A stretch of DNA of 64,000 bases from Mycolicibacterium sp. J2 (GTDB lineage Bacteria > Actinomycetota > Actinomycetes > Mycobacteriales > Mycobacteriaceae): NCBI RefSeq assembly GCF_026240945.1, contig NZ_JAPFPY010000006.1:238460-302459 (forward strand), read 5' to 3'. The notes under the pieces were generated by a model. The model did no database searches and was not told the origin of the DNA. It worked only from the letters and a program-made list of their open reading frames with translations. Below are positions 1 to 9,016 of the stretch, in pieces. Numbering within the stretch: position 1 is the first letter of the stretch; each line of letters begins with the position of its first letter. The position numbers were made by a program, and so were the translations under genes.

Positions 1-153
1 CGCCTGAACCAGGGTTAGAATCTGCCCATACGTCAATATGGTTAGCCAGGGTTGCCGATTCGGGCCATCCGGGCATTGCTGACGAGTAGAGTCCTGATCC
101 GAGGAATTGCGGGGGTACCGAATCGGTGGTGTCATCTATCTCAGGTGAATTGC

Positions 154-846
154 ATGAATAGAGCCAAAGAACGTGGGGGCTGCAATTCCGGGGTGGCGAT
201 CCCGGTGGCACTTATCGACGACCATGATGTCATTCACGCCGGCGTCAAAGCCTGGTTTGCCGAAACCGATCCACCGATCGCTCTGGTCGCCGACTACACC
301 GATCCGTCCTCGTTCCTCGCCGAACACCCGCAGGCCGACGGCACCATCGAGGTGGTCCTCTTCGACCTCCAGTACGAGCGATACCGGCCAGAATTCGAGA
401 GCCTGCGCGAGGTGTGCGCGGCCGGCCACCGCGTCATCGTCTACTCACACATGTCCACCGACGAAGTCATCCTGAGCAGCCTGGACGCCGGCGCCATGAC
501 CTTCCTCGCCAAGGGTGAAGACAAGCAGCACCTGTTCGAGGCCATCTACGCCGCCCATTCGAACACGCCCTATGTCGGTCCGCGCATGGCCAAGGCCCTG
601 TTCAACGACCGCACGGTCGGTCGCCCGGGATTGAGCACCCGGGAACGCGAGGTGCTGATCGCCTGGTTCCAGACCGAGAACAAGGAATTCGTCGCCAAAC
701 GCCTGTTCATCGAACCGTCGACGGTCCGCACCCATCTGCAGCGGGCCCGGGCCAAGTACGCGGCCGTCGGCAGGCCGGCGCCGACCAAAGCGGCACTGAT
801 CGCGCGGGCCGTCCAGGACGGCATCCTGAGCATCGACGACCTCTGA
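154..846 (+). CDS. Orphan response regulator, LuxR/NarL-type
   Basis: A 230-residue two-domain protein. The N-terminal receiver domain (about residues 17-140) keeps an acidic pair in LIDDHD (Asp22, Asp23), the likely phosphoacceptor Asp71 in VLFDL, Ser98 and Lys120. The C-terminal LuxR/GerE helix-turn-helix (about 158-228) contains LSTREREVL and EPSTVRTHLQRA. It is probably a phosphorylation-dependent DNA-binding regulator. No histidine kinase lies next to it in the window, so its partner is unknown. The ATG at 154 is chosen because the domain starts shortly after it. A GTG at 193 is also possible, and the open frame runs upstream to 52. It converges with tuf. Confidence 0.8.
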   Translation: MNRAKERGGCNSGVAIPVALIDDHDVIHAGVKAWFAETDPPIALVADYTDPSSFLAEHPQADGTIEVVLFDLQYERYRPEFESLREVCAAGHRVIVYSHMSTDEVILSSLDAGAMTFLAKGEDKQHLFEAIYAAHSNTPYVGPRMAKALFNDRTVGRPGLSTREREVLIAWFQTENKEFVAKRLFIEPSTVRTHLQRARAKYAAVGRPAPTKAALIARAVQDGILSIDDL

Positions 847-932
847 GGTCCGGCGCCGAGATCGACGTTCGGCCCGATTCCACTCGCACAAATTGGCCCA
901 AAGGTGAGTTTGGGCGACAAGGGGAAAAGCAA

Positions 933-964
933 AAGCGGCGCCCACCCGAAGGTGAGCGCCGCTT
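933..964 (-). terminator. Rho-independent terminator of the str operon (after tuf)
   Basis: The stem pairs 933-941 with 956-964 (nine pairs). After a C/A mismatch it continues with CACC/GGTG around a CGAA tetraloop. On the minus strand it is followed by two T4 runs separated by GC, a good intrinsic terminator 18 bases after the tuf stop codon. It could also end the convergent response-regulator transcript. Confidence 0.85.
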
Positions 965-981
965 CGCGGTACTAAGTCAGA

Positions 982-2172
982 TCACTTGATGATCTTGGTA
1001 ACCCGGCCGGCGCCGACGGTACGGCCACCCTCGCGGATGGCGAACCGCAGGCCCTCGTCCATGGCGACGGGCTGGATCAGCTTGACGGAGATGTCGGTGT
1101 TGTCACCGGGCATCACCATCTCGGTGCCCTCGGGCAGGGTCACCACGCCGGTCACGTCCGTGGTACGGAAGTAGAACTGCGGGCGGTAGTTGTTGAAGAA
1201 CGGCGTGTGGCGGCCACCCTCGTCCTTGGACAGGATGTAGACGCTGCCCTCGAACTCGGTGTGCGGGGTGGTGGTGCCGGGCTTCACGATGACCTGGCCG
1301 CGCTCGACATCCTCGCGCTTCACGCCACGAACCAGCAGACCGACGTTGTCACCGGCCTGGCCCTGGTCGAGCAGCTTGCGGAACATCTCGACACCGGTGA
1401 CCGTGGTCTTGGTGGTGCCGGGACGGATGCCGACGATCTCGACCTCTTCGTTGACGTTGATCACGCCACGCTCGACGCGACCGGTCACCACGGTGCCACG
1501 ACCGGTGATGGTGAAGACGTCCTCGACGGGCATCAGGAACGGCTTGTCGGTCTCGCGGACCGGGTCCGGGATCGACTCGTCGACGGCGTCCATCAGGTCC
1601 TCGACGGACTTGACCCAGGTCGGGTCACCCTCCAGCGCCTTCAGCGCCGAGACGCGGACGACGGGGGCGTCCTCGTCGAAGTCCTGAGCCGACAGCAGCT
1701 CCCGGACCTCCATCTCGACGAGCTCGAGGAGCTCCTCGTCGTCGACCATGTCCGACTTGTTCAGGGCGACCAGGATGTAGGGCACACCGACCTGGCGGGC
1801 CAGCAGCACGTGCTCGCGGGTCTGCGGCATCGGGCCGTCGGTGGCGGCCACCACGAGGATGGCGCCGTCCATCTGGGCCGCACCGGTGATCATGTTCTTG
1901 ATGTAGTCGGCGTGACCGGGGGCGTCCACGTGGGCGTAGTGGCGCTTGTCGGTCTGGTACTCAACATGCGAGATGTTGATGGTGATACCGCGCTGACGCT
2001 CCTCGGGCGCATTGTCGATCTGGTCGAATGCGCGCGACTCGTTCAAATCGGGGTACTTGTCGTGCAGAACCTTGGTGATTGCTGCAGTCAGCGTGGTCTT
2101 GCCGTGGTCAACGTGACCGATGGTCCCGATGTTGACGTGCGGCTTCGTCCGCTCGAACTTCGCCTTCGCCAC
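982..2172 (-). CDS. tuf: Elongation factor Tu
   Basis: EF-Tu is the GTPase that brings aminoacyl-tRNA to the ribosomal A site in the cytoplasm. The 396-residue length matches mycobacterial EF-Tu. The P-loop GHVDHGKT is at residues 19-26, DAPGHADY is the G3 switch and NKSD the G4 guanine motif. Domains 2 and 3 follow to the usual C-terminal RVTKIIK. It is the last gene of the rpsL-rpsG-fusA-tuf operon, 169 bases downstream of fusA. That spacer carries a duplicated piece of the fusA end. Nothing in the sequence suggests truncation or unusual codon use. Confidence 0.99.
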   Translation of the reverse strand: MAKAKFERTKPHVNIGTIGHVDHGKTTLTAAITKVLHDKYPDLNESRAFDQIDNAPEERQRGITINISHVEYQTDKRHYAHVDAPGHADYIKNMITGAAQMDGAILVVAATDGPMPQTREHVLLARQVGVPYILVALNKSDMVDDEELLELVEMEVRELLSAQDFDEDAPVVRVSALKALEGDPTWVKSVEDLMDAVDESIPDPVRETDKPFLMPVEDVFTITGRGTVVTGRVERGVINVNEEVEIVGIRPGTTKTTVTGVEMFRKLLDQGQAGDNVGLLVRGVKREDVERGQVIVKPGTTTPHTEFEGSVYILSKDEGGRHTPFFNNYRPQFYFRTTDVTGVVTLPEGTEMVMPGDNTDISVKLIQPVAMDEGLRFAIREGGRTVGAGRVTKIIK

Positions 2173-2263
2173 TGTGGTGTCCTCCTGGACTTGTTGGTGC
2201 TTTTACTTAAAGCAGGGTTGATCTTTGCAAATGTGCGGTCCCGCGAAACCGGCGGGTCGGATT

Positions 2264-2363
2264 ACTGACCCGTCGCCTTCGCGCCAGTCATGGCTCGGCT
2301 CCGGCTCAGCTCCGCGCCTCGGGCCTGGCGGCCCTCGATGCTCACTGACCCGTCGCCTTCGCG
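2264..2363. repeat. 20-bp direct repeat: duplicated fusA 3' end in the fusA-tuf spacer
   Basis: The 20 bases at 2264-2283 are repeated exactly at 2344-2363, an 80-base offset. The second copy is the coding end of fusA (residues AKATGQ and the start of its stop codon). The first copy lies in the untranslated spacer before tuf and is followed by TAA in the equivalent frame. It looks like a remnant of a local duplication. The spacer between the copies also holds a small GGGCC-TGGC-GGCCC hairpin near 2321. Confidence 0.8.
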
Positions 2364-4444
2364 ATGATCTCCTTCGACACGTTCGCCGGAACCTCGGCGT
2401 ACGAGTCGAACACCATGGAGTAGTTGGCCCGGCCCTGGGTCTTCGACCGGAGGTCGCCGACGTAGCCGAACATCTCCGACAGCGGCACCTGCGCCTTGAC
2501 GACACGCGCACCGCTGCGCTCCTCCATGGCCTGGATCTGACCACGGCGGGAGTTCAAGTCGCCGATCACGTCGCCCATGTAGTCCTCGGGCGTGGTGACC
2601 TCGACGGCCATGATGGGTTCCAGGATCACCGGCTGGGCGGACTGGGCCGCCTTCTTCAGCGCCTGCGAACCTGCCACCTTGAAGGCCATTTCCGACGAGT
2701 CGACGTCGTGGTAGGCACCGTCGAGCAGCGTGACCTTGACGTTCACCAGCGGGTAGCCGGCCAGCACGCCGTACTGCATGGCGTCCTGCGCACCGGCATC
2801 CACCGACGGGATGTACTCACGCGGGATACGGCCACCGGTGACCTTGTTCTCGAACTCGTAGGTCGCGCCGTCCTCGCCCTCGAACGGGTCGAGGTTGATG
2901 ATGACCTTCGCGAACTGGCCCGAACCGCCGGTCTGCTTCTTGTGGGTGTACTCCACGTTCTGCACGGCGCGCTTGATGGTTTCCTTGTAGGCCACCTGCG
3001 GCTTACCGACGTTGGCCTCGACCTTGAACTCGCGCTTCATGCGGTCGACCAGGATGTCCAGGTGCAGCTCGCCCATACCGCCGATGACGGTCTGGCCGGT
3101 CTCCTGGTCCAGGTGCACCTTGAAGGTCGGGTCCTCTTCGGCGAGCTTCTGGATGGCGGTGCCCAGCTTCTCCTGGTCACTCTTGGTCTTGGGCTCGATG
3201 GCAACCTCGATGACCGGATCCGGGAAGGTCATCGACTCCAGCACGATCTGGTTGTTCGGATCGCTGAGGGTGTCACCGGTGGTGGTGTCCTTGAGGCCGA
3301 TCACCGCGTAGATGTGGCCCGCCGAGGCAGTCTCGACCGGGTTCTCCTTGTTGGAGTGCATCTGGAACAGCTTGCCCAGGCGCTCCTTCTTGCCCTTGGT
3401 CGAGTTGATGACCTGAGCACCGGAGTCGACCTTGCCCGAGTAGACGCGCACGTAGGTCAGCTTGCCGAAGAACGGGTGCGTGGCGACCTTGAACGCCAGG
3501 CCCGAGAACGGCTCGTCGGCCGACGGCTTACGAGAGATGATCTCGTCTTCCTTACCGGGGACGTGTCCCTCGGCGGCCGGCACGTCCAGCGGGTTGGGCA
3601 GGTAGTCGATGACGGCGTCGAGCATGGGCTGCACGCCCTTGTTCTTGAACGCCGAACCGCACAGCACCGGGTAGGCCTCGCTGCTGATGGTCAGCTTGCG
3701 CAGACCACCCTTGATCTCCTCGACGGTGAGCTCTTCGCCGCCCAGGTACTTCTCCAGCAGCGCCTCATCGGTCTCGGCGACCGCCTCGATCATCGCGGTG
3801 CGGTACTCCTCGGCCTTCTCCTGAAGGTCGGCCGGGATGTCGACGACGTCGTACTTCTCGCCGAGCTTGGTCTCGCCGCGCCACACCTTGGCCTTCATCT
3901 CGACCAGGTCGACGACGCCCTCGAAGTCGTTCTCGGCGCCGATCGGCAGCTGGATCGGGATGACGTTGGCGCCGAGGCGGTCCTTCATGGTCTGCACCGA
4001 GAAGTAGAAGTCGGCGCCCAGCTTGTCCATCTTGTTGACGAAGCAGATGCGCGGGACGTCGTACTTGTCGGCCTGCCGCCACACCTGCTCGGACTGCGGC
4101 TCGACACCTTCCTTGCCGTCGAAGACGGCAACGGCACCGTCGAGCACCCGCAGCGAGCGCTCCACCTCGACGGTGAAGTCGACGTGACCGGGGGTGTCGA
4201 TGATGTTGATCTGGTTGTCGTTCCAGAAGCAGGTGGTCGCAGCCGAGGTGATGGTGATACCCCGCTCCTGCTCCTGCTCCATCCAGTCCATCGTGGCGGC
4301 ACCGTCGTGCACCTCACCGATCTTGTACGAGATACCGGTGTAGAAGAGAATGCGCTCGGTCGTCGTCGTCTTGCCGGCGTCGATGTGCGCCATGATGCCG
4401 ATATTGCGGACCTTCGTGAGGTCGGTGAGCACGTCCTGTGCCAC
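2342..4444 (-). CDS. fusA: Elongation factor G
   Basis: EF-G is the translocation and ribosome-recycling GTPase. At 700 residues it has the expected mycobacterial length. The N-terminal GTPase domain has AHIDAGKT at residues 19-26, DTPGHVDFT as G3 and NKMDKLG as G4. Domains II-V follow, with the usual domain IV signature [11 protein letters not shown]. It lies 77 bases downstream of rpsG in the str operon. There are no internal stops and no sign of a second fusA-type paralogue in the window. Confidence 0.99.
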   Translation of the reverse strand: MAQDVLTDLTKVRNIGIMAHIDAGKTTTTERILFYTGISYKIGEVHDGAATMDWMEQEQERGITITSAATTCFWNDNQINIIDTPGHVDFTVEVERSLRVLDGAVAVFDGKEGVEPQSEQVWRQADKYDVPRICFVNKMDKLGADFYFSVQTMKDRLGANVIPIQLPIGAENDFEGVVDLVEMKAKVWRGETKLGEKYDVVDIPADLQEKAEEYRTAMIEAVAETDEALLEKYLGGEELTVEEIKGGLRKLTISSEAYPVLCGSAFKNKGVQPMLDAVIDYLPNPLDVPAAEGHVPGKEDEIISRKPSADEPFSGLAFKVATHPFFGKLTYVRVYSGKVDSGAQVINSTKGKKERLGKLFQMHSNKENPVETASAGHIYAVIGLKDTTTGDTLSDPNNQIVLESMTFPDPVIEVAIEPKTKSDQEKLGTAIQKLAEEDPTFKVHLDQETGQTVIGGMGELHLDILVDRMKREFKVEANVGKPQVAYKETIKRAVQNVEYTHKKQTGGSGQFAKVIINLDPFEGEDGATYEFENKVTGGRIPREYIPSVDAGAQDAMQYGVLAGYPLVNVKVTLLDGAYHDVDSSEMAFKVAGSQALKKAAQSAQPVILEPIMAVEVTTPEDYMGDVIGDLNSRRGQIQAMEERSGARVVKAQVPLSEMFGYVGDLRSKTQGRANYSMVFDSYAEVPANVSKEIIAKATGQ

Positions 4445-4521
4445 GGCTAGATTCCCACTCTTTCGCTTGCTTGGTTGCTATTGGTGTGCCCGCCGGCTCT
4501 GCGCCGAGCCGGCGCAGACGA

Positions 4522-4992
4522 TCACCAGCGGTAGTGCGCGAAGGCCCGGTTCGCTTCGGCCATCTTGTGGGTGTCCTCGCGCCGCTTGACGGCGGCACCC
4601 AGGCCATTGCTGGCGTCGAGGATCTCGTTGGCGAGGCGCTCGATCATGGTCTTCTCACGGCGAGCCTTGGAGAAGCTGACCAGCCAGCGCAGCGCCAGCG
4701 TGGTCGAACGCTCGGCCCGCACCTCGACCGGCACCTGGTAGGTGGCGCCACCGACGCGGCGGCTGCGCACCTCAAGCGACGGCTTCACGTTGTCCATGGC
4801 GCGCTTGAGGGTGACCACCGGATCGGTGCCGGTCTTCTCCCTGGCCTGCTCCAGCGCACCATAAACAATGCGCTCGGCCAGCGATTTCTTCCCGTCCAGC
4901 AGGACTTTGTTGACCAGCTGGGTGACCAGCTGCGACCCGTAGACCGGATCGTTGACCAACGGGCGCTTCGGCGCGGGACCCTTGCGCGGCAT
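4522..4992 (-). CDS. rpsG: 30S ribosomal protein S7
   Basis: S7 is a 16S rRNA-binding protein that nucleates assembly of the small-subunit head. It has 156 residues and begins with the typical [10 protein letters not shown]; the central segment includes [14 protein letters not shown]. Its ATG overlaps the rpsL stop by one base (TGATG), so translation is probably coupled. The next gene is fusA. Length and both ends match mycobacterial S7. Confidence 0.99.
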   Translation of the reverse strand: MPRKGPAPKRPLVNDPVYGSQLVTQLVNKVLLDGKKSLAERIVYGALEQAREKTGTDPVVTLKRAMDNVKPSLEVRSRRVGGATYQVPVEVRAERSTTLALRWLVSFSKARREKTMIERLANEILDASNGLGAAVKRREDTHKMAEANRAFAHYRW

Positions 4993-5366
4993 CAGCTCTT
5001 CTCCTTCTTCGCGCCGTAACGGCTACGTGCCTGCTTGCGGTTCTTGACACCCTGGGTGTCCAGCGAGCCGCGGATGATCTTGTAGCGCACACCCGGGAGG
5101 TCCTTCACACGACCACCACGCACCAGCACCATCGAGTGCTCCTGCAGGTTGTGACCCTCACCGGGGATGTAAGCGGTGACCTCGACCGCGCTGGTCAGGC
5201 GAACACGCGCGACCTTGCGAAGCGCCGAGTTCGGCTTCTTCGGGGTGGTGGTGTACACGCGGGTGCACACGCCACGGCGCTGCGGGCTGCCCTTGAGCGC
5301 CGCGGTCTTCACCTTGGCGACCTTGTCGCGGCGACCCTTGCGGACCAGCTGGTTGATGGTTGGCAT
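4992..5366 (-). CDS. rpsL: 30S ribosomal protein S12
   Basis: S12 is the decoding-centre protein and the classic streptomycin target. It has 124 residues from [11 protein letters not shown] to GAKKEKS. The frame is open for another 85 codons upstream, but the family N-terminus fixes the start at 5366. Lys43 (in TPKKPNS) and Lys88 (in RVKDLP) are both wild type, so the common streptomycin-resistance substitutions are absent. It is the first gene of the rpsL-rpsG-fusA-tuf operon. Confidence 0.99.
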   Translation of the reverse strand: MPTINQLVRKGRRDKVAKVKTAALKGSPQRRGVCTRVYTTTPKKPNSALRKVARVRLTSAVEVTAYIPGEGHNLQEHSMVLVRGGRVKDLPGVRYKIIRGSLDTQGVKNRKQARSRYGAKKEKS

Positions 5367-5676
5367 GTACCGGCTTTCTGTGTTGCTTCGTTGCTGCTGT
5401 TCTCGATGGTGCGTAAGTCTCTGTACTGCTCTTTCCGCCCCACCGCTTACCCCGCGATCGGGCGTGTCGCACGCACCAGAAACCCATCCGATCGATAGCA
5501 TTCCGATGCCTGCAGACATACGAATCCGCCCGGCGCACAGGCACACCAACCGTTTTCCGGCAGCATGCGGCCCTGTCGACCAGGCACGGGGATCCACAAT
5601 ACCAGGGGTCCCCGCGTGCAACCAAACCCGTGCGTAACGGCCTTATCGCAGGTCAGACCCGGGCTGCAACGGCACG
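5367..5676. other. Intergenic region upstream of rpsL
   Basis: This 310-base stretch lies between the rpsL start and the 3' end of the TetR gene, both on the minus strand. The strong str-operon promoter must lie here or further upstream. I do not see an unambiguous -35/-10 pair. Open frames here are extensions of rpsL or antisense shadows with no recognisable protein. Confidence 0.5.
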
Positions 5677-6243
5677 TCAGCGCTTCTGCATACCCGCCGC
5701 CAGCCTCAGCACCATATCGGTGAACACGGCATCGGTGTCGATATCGTCCATCACCCCGGTCATCTCCAACAGCACGAAGCCGTGCAATGCGGACCAGAAC
5801 TCCAGGGCCGCGTAGAAGGCGTTGTCGCCGTCGATCCCATAGGAAGCCAGCGCCTCCAGCACGGGGCCCGCCGCGGCCCTGGTGGCGGCGGTGTACTCGG
5901 GGTCGTCGCCGCCCAGCGGCATCCGGGTGAAGGCGGAGTACCGGCCCGGGTGGTGGTGGGCGTAACTGCGGTAGGCACTGGCCATCGTGACGACGGCGTC
6001 GTCCCGGGTACGGCCCTGACCGACGGCGTTGAGCATGCCGATGATGTCGTCGATGACCCGCATCCGGACGGTGCGGCGCAGGTCGTCGAGGCTCTGCACG
6101 TGGTTGTACAGCGACGGGCCCTTGGTGCCCAGCTGGGTGGCCAGCGCGTTGATGGTCAGGGCGTCCCAGCCTTCGCGGTCGAGGAACACCAGCGCCGCGT
6201 TCACGATGGCATCGCGGCTGAGTTTGGTCACTCGCGCTGCCAT
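5677..6243 (-). CDS. TetR/AcrR family transcriptional regulator
   Basis: A 188-residue one-component regulator. The N-terminal TetR helix-turn-helix is seen in KLSRDAIVNAALVFLDREG and ATQLGTKGPSLYNHV (about residues 5-50). The C-terminal ligand domain carries YRSYAHHHPGRYSAF, as in the TetR_C_33 type. The start at 6243 gives the normal short N-terminus; the frame is open upstream to 6405 without family similarity. As I recall, M. tuberculosis has a TetR gene (Rv0681) in this same position before rpsL. Its ligand and target genes cannot be read from the sequence. Confidence 0.85.
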   Translation of the reverse strand: MAARVTKLSRDAIVNAALVFLDREGWDALTINALATQLGTKGPSLYNHVQSLDDLRRTVRMRVIDDIIGMLNAVGQGRTRDDAVVTMASAYRSYAHHHPGRYSAFTRMPLGGDDPEYTAATRAAAGPVLEALASYGIDGDNAFYAALEFWSALHGFVLLEMTGVMDDIDTDAVFTDMVLRLAAGMQKR

Positions 6244-6311
6244 ATTCGCGTTATCCCTCGCTTGATCGGCCGTGTTCTGGTGGGCACCCACTCCCGGGTC
6301 AACGAAGGACT

Positions 6312-6836
6312 CTAGTTCACGCGGTCCTGGCTGAGCTGGGCAAGTTGCTCGGTGACCCTGCACAGGTCCGGCAGCATCGCCGGATTCATGGTCTGGATGG
6401 ACCACGTGATGACGTCATCGCCCTTGGCGACGTAGATGCTGCAGGCGTTGGCGTCGAACGCCTTGAACCCCTGGTTGCCGTCCACGGCGAGTTCGACCAC
6501 GGTGCGTCCGGCCTGCTGTTCCAGGCCCCGCTCGGTATCCATGTCACTGCCCCGATACCACCAGGTGGAGATGCCCATCCCGGCACCGAACGAACCGATC
6601 AGCGTGTTCTCCTGCCAGAAGCAGCCGACATCGCTGACCACGGCCGCACCGAACATCGCCTTGCCTGCCGCCGCGGTGATGTCGGCATCGGTGATGCCGT
6701 TGCAGTCGGTGCCCCGGAATCCCGCCTGCGCGGCACCCGTCGGTGCAGGCGTGCCGCGCCTGGCCTGCTCCCCTACCGTGCCACAGCCGCCGACCAGCAT
6801 GGCCGCCGCGCCCATCACGACCAGCGCCGCCCGCAC
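6312..6836 (-). CDS. DUF3558-type lipoprotein (second of a pair)
   Basis: A 174-residue predicted lipoprotein. It has a hydrophobic signal peptide ending in the lipobox LVGGC, so the mature protein should be anchored outside the membrane. The mature part has conserved cysteines and the DUF3558-like pattern GTDCNGITDADI near the start and DLCRVTEQLA near the end. DUF3558 is a family of actinobacterial lipoproteins of unknown function. It starts two bases after the neighbouring DUF3558-like gene ends, so the two probably form an operon and may be ancient duplicates. Confidence 0.75.
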   Translation of the reverse strand: MRAALVVMGAAAMLVGGCGTVGEQARRGTPAPTGAAQAGFRGTDCNGITDADITAAAGKAMFGAAVVSDVGCFWQENTLIGSFGAGMGISTWWYRGSDMDTERGLEQQAGRTVVELAVDGNQGFKAFDANACSIYVAKGDDVITWSIQTMNPAMLPDLCRVTEQLAQLSQDRVN

Positions 6837-6838
6837 GT

Positions 6839-7384
6839 CTACAGATCCGATTTCAGGGTCGCCGACAAAAGCTTCTCCGCGTCCGGACAGGGGTCACCGG
6901 TAGACTGGCGGCGGTATTGCACCCACCAGCTCAGCACCCCACCGCCGCCGGCGGCGGTGGCCGCACACGCCACCCCCACGCCGTCGCGCCTGGCCAAAAA
7001 GCCGTTGTGGCGCTCGATGACGGTGTCGATGATCTGCGCGCCACGGTCGACGGCCAGGGCCCGCTCCCGATCGAGGGTGCCGGTGTCGAACCAGGCGAAC
7101 ACCACGTCGATCACCGCGGCACGGCGGTCCAGGACGTACTGGCACACCGCACCGCTGTACGGGCGCACGATCTTGTCGGCACCGAGGATCTGGGACACCG
7201 TGCTGTCCTGCAACAGACCGCACCGGTTGTCGGCGTAGCCGTAGCTGCGGTCGTCGGAAGGGCCGCCCGGCGTGGCCAACCGCGCAGTGCCACCGACGGT
7301 CTGGCTGCACCCGGCCAGCGACAGGGCCGCGACGATGGGTCCCACGCTGACCCTCACCACCGCTCGAATGCCACGCCGACGCAT
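6839..7384 (-). CDS. DUF3558-type lipoprotein (first of a pair)
   Basis: A 181-residue predicted lipoprotein with a basic N-terminus (MRRRGIRAVV), a hydrophobic stretch and the lipobox SLAGC. The mature part has DNRCGLLQDSTVSQIL and a C-terminal PCPDAEKLLSATL, resembling DUF3558 proteins. The frame extends upstream to 7456, but the start at 7384 places the signal peptide at the N-terminus. It lies just upstream of a second, similar lipoprotein. Function is unknown; a cell-envelope location is inferred from the lipobox. Confidence 0.75.
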   Translation of the reverse strand: MRRRGIRAVVRVSVGPIVAALSLAGCSQTVGGTARLATPGGPSDDRSYGYADNRCGLLQDSTVSQILGADKIVRPYSGAVCQYVLDRRAAVIDVVFAWFDTGTLDRERALAVDRGAQIIDTVIERHNGFLARRDGVGVACAATAAGGGGVLSWWVQYRRQSTGDPCPDAEKLLSATLKSDL

Positions 7385-7509
7385 CGCGCACACGCTACCG
7401 AGGGACACCGCCCTCGGCGAGCTCGTCGGGTCGATTCCGGTTACCGGCGATAACACGTTCTACCGTGGCCCCGGCAACGTACTCTTCTCAGACAAGGGAG
7501 GTGGCGAAG

Positions 7510-7881
7510 GTGACTGTGCAGACGATTCTGCGGTCCGCGGTGGCGTGCGCCGTGGTGATTTCGGCGGCCATGGCGTCGGCATCGGCACCCGCGGGCGCCA
7601 AGAACGGCGATACCCACATCACCGGCCAAGGCGTGGTGCAGACCCTGGACTGCAACAACGCGACACTCTTCGTCACCGGCACCGGCAACACCATCAACGC
7701 CAAGGGCAGCTGCTGGGGCGTGGCGTTGCAGGGATCGTCGAACATCGTGATCGCCGACAACGTCGTCAACGACATCACCGTGTACGGCTACGACCAGACG
7801 GTGATCTACCACTCCGGGGACCCGGCCGTGATCGACCGCGGCCCCGAGCTCGGGCTGGCCAACCGCATCAACCGCGCCTGA
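7510..7881 (+). CDS. Secreted DUF3060 protein
   Basis: About 123 residues with an N-terminal signal peptide (hydrophobic AVACAVVISAAMASASAP). A repetitive beta-rich part follows with N/T-rich strands such as TLFVTGTGNTINAKGSC and SSNIVIADNVVNDI, typical of DUF3060 and suggestive of a small beta-helix. The GTG at 7510 is preferred because AAGGGAGG at 7495-7502 is well spaced from it. GTG 7501 and ATG 7465 are alternatives. The VanX-type gene follows four bases after the stop. A second DUF3060 gene lies at 8612. No function is known for the family. Confidence 0.75.
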   Translation: MTVQTILRSAVACAVVISAAMASASAPAGAKNGDTHITGQGVVQTLDCNNATLFVTGTGNTINAKGSCWGVALQGSSNIVIADNVVNDITVYGYDQTVIYHSGDPAVIDRGPELGLANRINRA

Positions 7882-7885
7882 CCTT

Positions 7886-8566
7886 GTGCGACGGCTGCTC
7901 GGATTACTGCTGGTGTGCTGCGCGGCCGCGTGCGCCCCGGTCGAGGTGAGACCGGTGTCCACTGAGTTGCCCGGGGTTCCAGGCCTTCCCGTGCCGCCGG
8001 TATCGGATGCGGCCCGGGCGGTCGGCTTCGTCGACGTGCGCACGATCGTGCCCGACGCCGTCATCGACCTGCGCTACGCCACCGCGGACAATTTCGTCGG
8101 GGAGCCGCTGTACCCGGCCGGTGCGCGATGCCTGGTCCACGAATCGCTGGCCGACGGTCTGACCACGGCCGCCGCCCGGCTGCGGGCCGACGGGCTGGTG
8201 CTGGTGTTCTGGGACTGCTACCGCCCGCACGACGTGCAGGTGCGGATGTTCGACGTGGTGTCCAATCCGGCCTGGGTGGCCAAGCCGGGCCCGTACTCGA
8301 AAAGCCACGAGTCGGGCCGCTCGGTGGATGTGACGACGGCGAGCAGCACCGGACTGACCGATATGGGCACGGGTTTCGACGATTTCACCTCGGTGGCCAA
8401 CGCCTACGCCACCGCAGGCGTCAGCGCGGTCGCGCAACAGAACCGGGCGGTGCTGCGTGCGGCGATGACGGCGGGTGGATTCGCCCCGTACGCCGGGGAA
8501 TGGTGGCATTTCGACGGTCCGGGTGCGGGCGAGCGACGGCCGATCATCAACGTGCCGGTCACCTAG
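7886..8566 (+). CDS. M15 family D-Ala-D-Ala dipeptidase (VanX-type) lipoprotein
   Basis: A 226-residue protein starting at GTG, with a hydrophobic N-terminus and a likely lipobox AAAC (Cys16). The zinc peptidase motifs of the M15D/VanX family are present: YRP with Arg113, SxHxxGxxxD with His141 and Asp148, and EWWHFD with Glu205 and His208. The expected reaction is hydrolysis of D-alanyl-D-alanine dipeptide, here at the outer face of the membrane. That suggests recycling of peptidoglycan fragments rather than the cytoplasmic role in vancomycin resistance. There are no vanH or vanA genes nearby. It sits between two DUF3060 genes. Confidence 0.85.
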   Translation: MRRLLGLLLVCCAAACAPVEVRPVSTELPGVPGLPVPPVSDAARAVGFVDVRTIVPDAVIDLRYATADNFVGEPLYPAGARCLVHESLADGLTTAAARLRADGLVLVFWDCYRPHDVQVRMFDVVSNPAWVAKPGPYSKSHESGRSVDVTTASSTGLTDMGTGFDDFTSVANAYATAGVSAVAQQNRAVLRAAMTAGGFAPYAGEWWHFDGPGAGERRPIINVPVT

Positions 8567-8611
8567 GCTGAAGGTGTCGTCGGCTGGGTCGGGACCAGAA
8601 TCGAGGGAAAC

Positions 8612-9016
8612 ATGCGATCGGGACACATCATCGGTTGGGCCGCCGCGGCGGTGCTGACGCTGGGCCTGGCCGGCTGCGGCGCGGACGACTCCGGTACCCC
8701 CGCGCCGACCGCCACCGCGGGCACCTCGGGCGCGCAGGTGGAGATCGGCAACACCATCAATTACGGGTCTTTCGGGACCTCAGCCGAAATCGATTGTGCC
8801 CAGGGCAAATCCCTCAACATCGGCGGTTCCAACAACACGCTGACCGTGAAGGGCACCTGCTCCAGCGTCAACGTGGGTGGCGCCGACAACAAGCTGACCT
8901 TCGAGCATGTGGACAAGGAGATCAGCGTGGTCGGGCTCAACAACACCGTGGTCTACCGGGACGGCGCGCCGAAGGTGGACGACCTGGGGTCGGGCAACAA
9001 GATCAGCAAGGGCTAA
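8612..9016 (+). CDS. DUF3060 lipoprotein
   Basis: A 134-residue predicted lipoprotein. It has a signal peptide with lipobox LAGCG, a short Thr/Pro/Ala-rich spacer, then a DUF3060-like repetitive domain with GGSNNTLTVKGTC, GADNKLTF and LNNTVVYRDGAP. It is related in style to the secreted protein encoded at 7510. The stop overlaps by four bases with the 3' end of the convergent echA5 gene. Function is unknown, but the surface location is well supported. Confidence 0.8.
   Translation: MRSGHIIGWAAAAVLTLGLAGCGADDSGTPAPTATAGTSGAQVEIGNTINYGSFGTSAEIDCAQGKSLNIGGSNNTLTVKGTCSSVNVGGADNKLTFEHVDKEISVVGLNNTVVYRDGAPKVDDLGSGNKISKG

Noticed and set aside
4992..5366. Streptomycin-resistance mutation in rpsL
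   Set aside because: Lys43 and Lys88 are both wild type.
5995..6405. Longer TetR start at 6405
   Set aside because: The extra 54 residues have no TetR similarity, and the family start at 6243 fits.
7886..8566. VanX as a vancomycin-resistance gene
   Set aside because: There are no vanA/vanH partners or VanRS, and the protein has a lipoprotein signal, so it is not the cytoplasmic resistance enzyme.
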